From positions 50,332,855 through 50,396,854 of the forward strand of contig NC_044986.1 in assembly GCF_008728515.1 (NCBI RefSeq): 64,000 bases of DNA. The letters run 5' to 3'. Shown one piece after another: positions 59,885-64,000 of the stretch. Each line of letters opens with the position of its first letter. The stretch's first letter is position 1. Below the pieces are notes generated by a model that searched no databases, had not been told where the DNA came from, and was given only the letters and a program-made list of their open reading frames with translations. This stretch comes from Papio anubis (Eukaryota > Chordata > Mammalia > Primates > Cercopithecidae). The position numbers and the translations under genes were made by a program.

Positions 59885-62800
59885 CCAAAAAAGACTTGGA
59901 GAATGGCAGATGGCCAAGGAGATACAGCTGGGAAGTGCCTGTTCCATGGAGAGGAACCCAAATATCCAGTAAACCTTCAAATTTTAAACAGATCTTTTGA
60001 GAGAAAACACTGGAAGTTGATACAGAGGTGACACAGACTCCATGGTTGAAGAGGGAATAAATGGAGCAGTCCGCTCAGAGTCACTAGACACCAGGACTGG
60101 CCCATATACCCTGAACAAACCCAAGGAAGGGGTGGTGAAGGAACCCTGGGCCACTATATTCCCATAATGTACCTCTGAGATCCTAGCTACAGGAGATTCT
60201 ACAACCCTCATAGATCTTTGGACTGGTAGGAGAGTTGCCTCTAGCACATGCTGAGGCACAGTTTGAACCCATGCAGAGCCCAGAAGGCTTTGTTGTGCTG
60301 TGCAGCTGCAGCAAAATGCAACCCTAGGTACCCATCCCACAAGTCTCCATTTCATACTGAGTGGCTAAGTTCCTGCTGTCTGCCAGGCTGGGAGTGAACC
60401 ACGCCTGGCCTGCTCACATGCCCAAGATAGGCCTCATCACCAACGCTGCATGATTAAGGTGCATCTCGTCCACATGCCCACTTGCCTGTCAATGCCTTCC
60501 CAGACCTCATTCCTGGCCACTCCTGCAAGAGGGCGTCCATAGCACAGCAACTACTGCCCAGCTTGAGTGTTTTGTTGACAGCCTGGGAGAAGTGCACCAC
60601 CCTGCCCTCAAGTCACAGCCAGTGCTTGAAGTTTAGAGGCCAGAGTCCAGTCCCAACTCCCCAAGATTTGAATACGCCACTCAGGAACATTGAGCTGAGA
60701 TTTGTGACCTAATCTCAAGTGAAGGAGGATCCTCCATAGTCAGAACGCAGAGAAGAGTGTGGTGTGGGTTCTTGGGAGTTGGACACCCCTCCCTTTGCAA
60801 GACCAGACCACAAAGTGTATGGTCTGATGGTGGTAGCTTCTTTTCCAGGGAGTGTCCTGGCACAGAAAGCCTGGAACAGCTCAACAACGTAGGAGCAGAT
60901 GGCTCTGGGGAAGTCTAGTTGGTTGGGCTTGCTGCAAGGGTGAGTGTCTGTGGGAGATCTGCTGGGTCAGAGGAGTGTAAGCTAGGCAGACTCCATGGTT
61001 GCCTGCTGGGCTGAAAATCACAAGCTGCAGGCTCCATATTGGTGTTGCACCCATTGTGGCACTGCTCTGCCTGGAGATCCTCTACCCTTGAAATACTGCA
61101 TCATCAGAGCGAATGCAGACATACCTTAAAACCTCCTCTGACTTTGGTAAGCACAGTGGACTGGTGGGTCTCTGGAGAGTTGTGTGTCCCTAGAGATGTA
61201 ATCCTCAGTGTAGACCACTCCTAAGGGAAGGGGGAGTGCAGCCTGCCAAAGCACAACATGAGACAAAGAAAATGTGCCCATGGCATCAGCCACTTAAAGG
61301 AGCACCACCAAGTCCCAGAACCAGACTTGGAGAAAGAATTATGTCTCGCCTCCATCTCCATTCCCCAGTGCACTGTTGCAGATGCAGCAGTAGCTCTTCC
61401 TACAGGGGACCAGAAAGTGTGCACTGAAAGAAGTTGTTTCTCATGATTCTCCAGTGAAGACAAGCATGCACCAAGACCCCGCCTGCCAGCTCTTACTCTT
61501 AAGTCCATCTACCAGATTGAAGTTTGAATCATACCATCATATAAAAATACATTGCTAAAACGAGCAACATCTATGAAAGCCACTGCAGGAACCTATCTGT
61601 AACCAAGGAACATATATAGAAACTTCACCCTCTGCAACTACCCAGAAATGAAGCCAATCAATCACATACACCACAGTCATACTTTCAAGGAGAATAAAAA
61701 ATATAAAAGCCCTGTGATGGTTAATATTGAGTGTCAACTTGAATGTATAAAAGGATGCAAAATATTGTTCCTGGGTGTGTTTTAAGAGTGTTGTCAAAGG
61801 AGATTAACATTTAAGTCTGGACTAGGAGAGGCAGAACAACTCTCAATCTGGGTGGGCACCATCTAATCAGCTGCCAGCATGGCTAGGAAAAAGCAGGCAG
61901 GAGAAGACAGAAGAGCAGAATTGCTGAGTCTCCTAGCTTTCATCTTTATCCCGTGCTGGATGTCTCCAGTTCTTCAGATTTTGGACTCTTGGACTTACAC
62001 CAGTGGTTTTCCAGGGGCTCTCAAGCCATCAGTCACAGATTGAAGGCTGTACTGTCAGCTTCCCTACTTTTGAGAATTTGGGACTTGGACTGGCTTCCCT
62101 GCTCCTCAGCTTGCAGATGGCCTATTGTGGGACTTTACCTTGTGATCATGTGAGTCGATGATCTTTAATAAACTCCCATTCAAATGTACATCCATCCTAC
62201 TACTTCAGTACCTATAATGAACTCTGACTAATACAAACTCCATCTAAATGAAGCAAATTCAAAAAAGAAGTATCAACTCCTGCAGAAAGCACAAGAACTC
62301 TGGCAATACAAAAAGCCAGAGTGTTTTGTGATCTCCAAAGCCTCTCACTAGCTCCCTAGAAAAGGATCCTAACCAGATGTAAATGTCTGAAATGAAAGAC
62401 ATAGAACTCAGAAGATGGGTGGCAAGGAAAGCCAATGAGACGTCAGATAAAATTGGAATCCAATACAAAGAAGCCAGAAAAACAGTCCAAATTTGGAAGA
62501 CAACATAGCTATATAAAGAAAGAGCCAAACTGAACTTCTAGAACTGAAAAAAATCACTAAATAAATTTCAAAATATATTTGGGAGTCTTAAAAACAGACT
62601 AGGCCAAGCGGAAGGAAAAATTTCAAAGCTTGAAGACTGATTCTTCAAATTAACCCAGTTATGCAAAAGCAAAGAAAAAATATTTTCTAAAAAGACAAAG
62701 TCTTCAAGAAATGTGGGATTATGTAAAGAAACCAATTCTACAACTTACTGGTATTCCCGAGAGAAAAGAAAAAATAACCACCTTGTAAAACATATCTGAG

Positions 62801-64000
62801 GAAAAAATTCAAGAAAATATTCTCAATTTTGTTAGAGATGTTGACATTCATTTCAAGACACCAGAAATCCAGAGAACACATTTTAAATACTATAAAGACA
62901 GCCATCCCAAGATACATAGTCATTAGACTATCCAAGGTTAACACAAAAGAAAAAAGAAATCTCAGACACAGCTAGAGAAAAGAGCAACACTATCCACAAA
63001 GGGAACCCCATCAGACTAACTGGACTTCTCAGAAGAAACCTTACAATCCAACAGAGATTAGAGGTCTATTTTTAGTACTCTAAAAGAAAAGACATTCCAG
63101 CAAAAACATTCATATTCTTCAAAACTAAGCTTCATAAACGAAAGAGAATTTGAGTCTTTCTGAGTCAAGCAATCAGTAAGGGAATTTATCACCACCAGAC
63201 TTGCCCTGCAGAAATGCTTAAGGGAGTTCTAAATGTAGCTGTGAAAGAAAAATACACAAAAAGCAGAGTTAAGTACATAGTCCACAGATTCTGTAACACA
63301 GACTCTATAAAGCAACTACATAATTGAGACTGCAAAGAAACTAGCTAACAAAACTATGACAGGAACAAAATCTCACATATCAATGTTAACCTTGAACATA
63401 AATGGCTTACATCCTTCACTTAAAATACATAGAGTGGTGAATTGGGATAAAGAAAAAATTATCCATCTGCTGTCTTCAAGAGACTCATGTCACAAGTAAT
63501 GACACTCATGGGTTCAAAGTAAAGGGATAGAGAAAGATTAATCATGCAAATGGAAAACAAAAAAAGAGCAGGAGTTTCTATTCTCATATCAGAGAAAACA
63601 GATCTTAAGCCAAAAACAGAAATAAGGACAAAAAATGTTATTGCATAATGACAAAGGGCTCAATTCAACAAGAATAATTAACTATCTTAAATAAATATGC
63701 ACCCAACATTAATTGGAGCACCATGATTTATAAAGAAATCACTATTAGACCTAAGAAAAGATGTAGACAGCCCCTCAGTAATAACTGGGGACTTCTACAC
63801 CCCACTAACAGTGGTAGATAGATTATCGAGGCAGAAATCTGAACAAATAAATTCTGGACTTAAATTTGACACTTGACCAATTGGACCTAATAGACATCTA
63901 TAGAACACTCTACCCAACAACCACAAAATATATATTTTCCTCATCTTCACATGGAACATACTCTAAGAGTGATCACATGTGCTGTCACAAAGCAAGTGTC
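59885..64000 (+). mobile_element. old L1 with 5' UTR, ORF1 and start of ORF2 (degenerate)
   Basis: GC-richer 5' UTR from about 59885 to 61714 (GCAGATGGCCAAGGAGATAC, GACTCCATGGTTGAAGAGGG, GTGTATGGTCTGATGGTG), an interrupting LTR, then the ORF1 region (62236-63340) with many stops, and an ORF2 start at ATG 63356. The ORF2 opening keeps the LTLNING endonuclease motif, then a stop appears within 50 codons; a GDFYTPL motif of the endonuclease is visible near 63789. No working ORF; runs off the window edge. L1M/L1PB age. Confidence 0.85.
61715..62235 (+). mobile_element. ERVL-type solo LTR (MLT2-like) inside the L1
   Basis: TGATGGTTAATATTGAGTGT at the start, GATTAACATTTAAGTCTGGA, CTGGGTGGGCACCATCTAAT, AATAAACTCCCATTC polyadenylation signal, and end CTCTGACTAATACA. 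TG...CA termini. L1 sequence resumes at once with AACTCCATCTAAATGAAGC. Confidence 0.75.

Larger units (their letters stand above)
1..64000 (-). other. PCDH15: PCDH15 gene, internal part (exons 9-11 and introns)
   Basis: The whole window lies within the transcribed unit of protocadherin-15 on the minus strand. Three exons with consensus AG/GT borders join in frame and encode one continuous stretch of cadherin repeat. Introns between them are 21,024 bp and 17,997 bp, and the flanking introns run off both window edges, in keeping with the very large size of this gene in primates. Promoter, first exons, transmembrane and cytoplasmic exons are outside the window. Exon numbers follow the human transcripts as I remember them and were not checked. 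Confidence 0.93.

Noticed and set aside
59984..61508. Cluster of open frames with higher GC, possible new gene
   Set aside because: The sequence follows old L1 5' UTR order and leads into ORF1 and ORF2; frames are short and overlapping on both strands.
1..64000. CRISPR array, bacterial operon or phage system
   Set aside because: Alu, L1, LTR and split exons show primate nuclear DNA; the only direct repeats are microsatellites and target duplications.
1..64000. tRNA, snRNA or other structural RNA genes
   Set aside because: Scanning by eye found no cloverleaf A/B box pairs or U6/7SK-like sequence outside Alu and MIR elements; a tRNAscan/Infernal run would be decisive.

Overview
This window is primate nuclear DNA lying inside PCDH15 (protocadherin-15), which is read on the minus strand. 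The identification rests on three spliced coding exons at 46427-46535, 25290-25402 and 7086-7292. They join in frame (phases 0>1, 1>0, 0>0) into 143 residues plus intact splice signals, and I recognise the product as the EC3 to EC4 part of the protocadherin-15 ectodomain. Exon lengths of 109, 113 and 207 bp fit human exons 9, 10 and 11 as I remember them (codons 293-435). Protocadherin-15 is the lower half of the hair-cell tip link and is also used in photoreceptors; loss in humans causes Usher syndrome 1F or DFNB23.

The host is a primate because young and old Alu elements, L1PA-type L1 ends and THE1/MST LTR elements are all present. One young Alu (8664-8962) carries sequence variants that I associate with the AluYR lineage of Old World monkeys, so a macaque, baboon or guenon relative is more likely than human or ape. 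This is an inference from one element plus a few codon differences.

Layout, left to right on the plus strand: 1-7085 is part of intron 11, with an old Alu, an Alu followed by a 276-bp purine tract, a MIR, a perfect 24-bp inverted repeat and a compound microsatellite. Exon 11 is at 7086-7292. Intron 10 (7293-25289, about 18.0 kb) has Alus, MLT1 LTRs, L2, MIR and MER5A remnants and an L1 3' end. Exon 10 is at 25290-25402. Intron 9 (25403-46426, about 21.0 kb) is repeat-rich: five clean AluY/S copies, an old L1 block broken by three of the Alus, a complete THE1/MST provirus nested in an ERVL LTR, a second MaLR half-element, another L1 and two L2 pieces. Exon 9 is at 46427-46535. Intron 8 (46536-64000 and beyond) is AT-rich with few repeats until a 5'-inverted L1 (53531-54094) and an old L1 with its 5' UTR at 59885-64000, split by an ERVL-type LTR.

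I see no second gene, no CRISPR array, no structural RNA gene and nothing that looks like a new system. Most long open frames are antisense Alu, LTR or microsatellite readings. The points most worth a second look are the nested retroelements, the twin-primed L1, the 24-bp inverted repeat, the weak exon 9 donor and the Ser codon at position 380.
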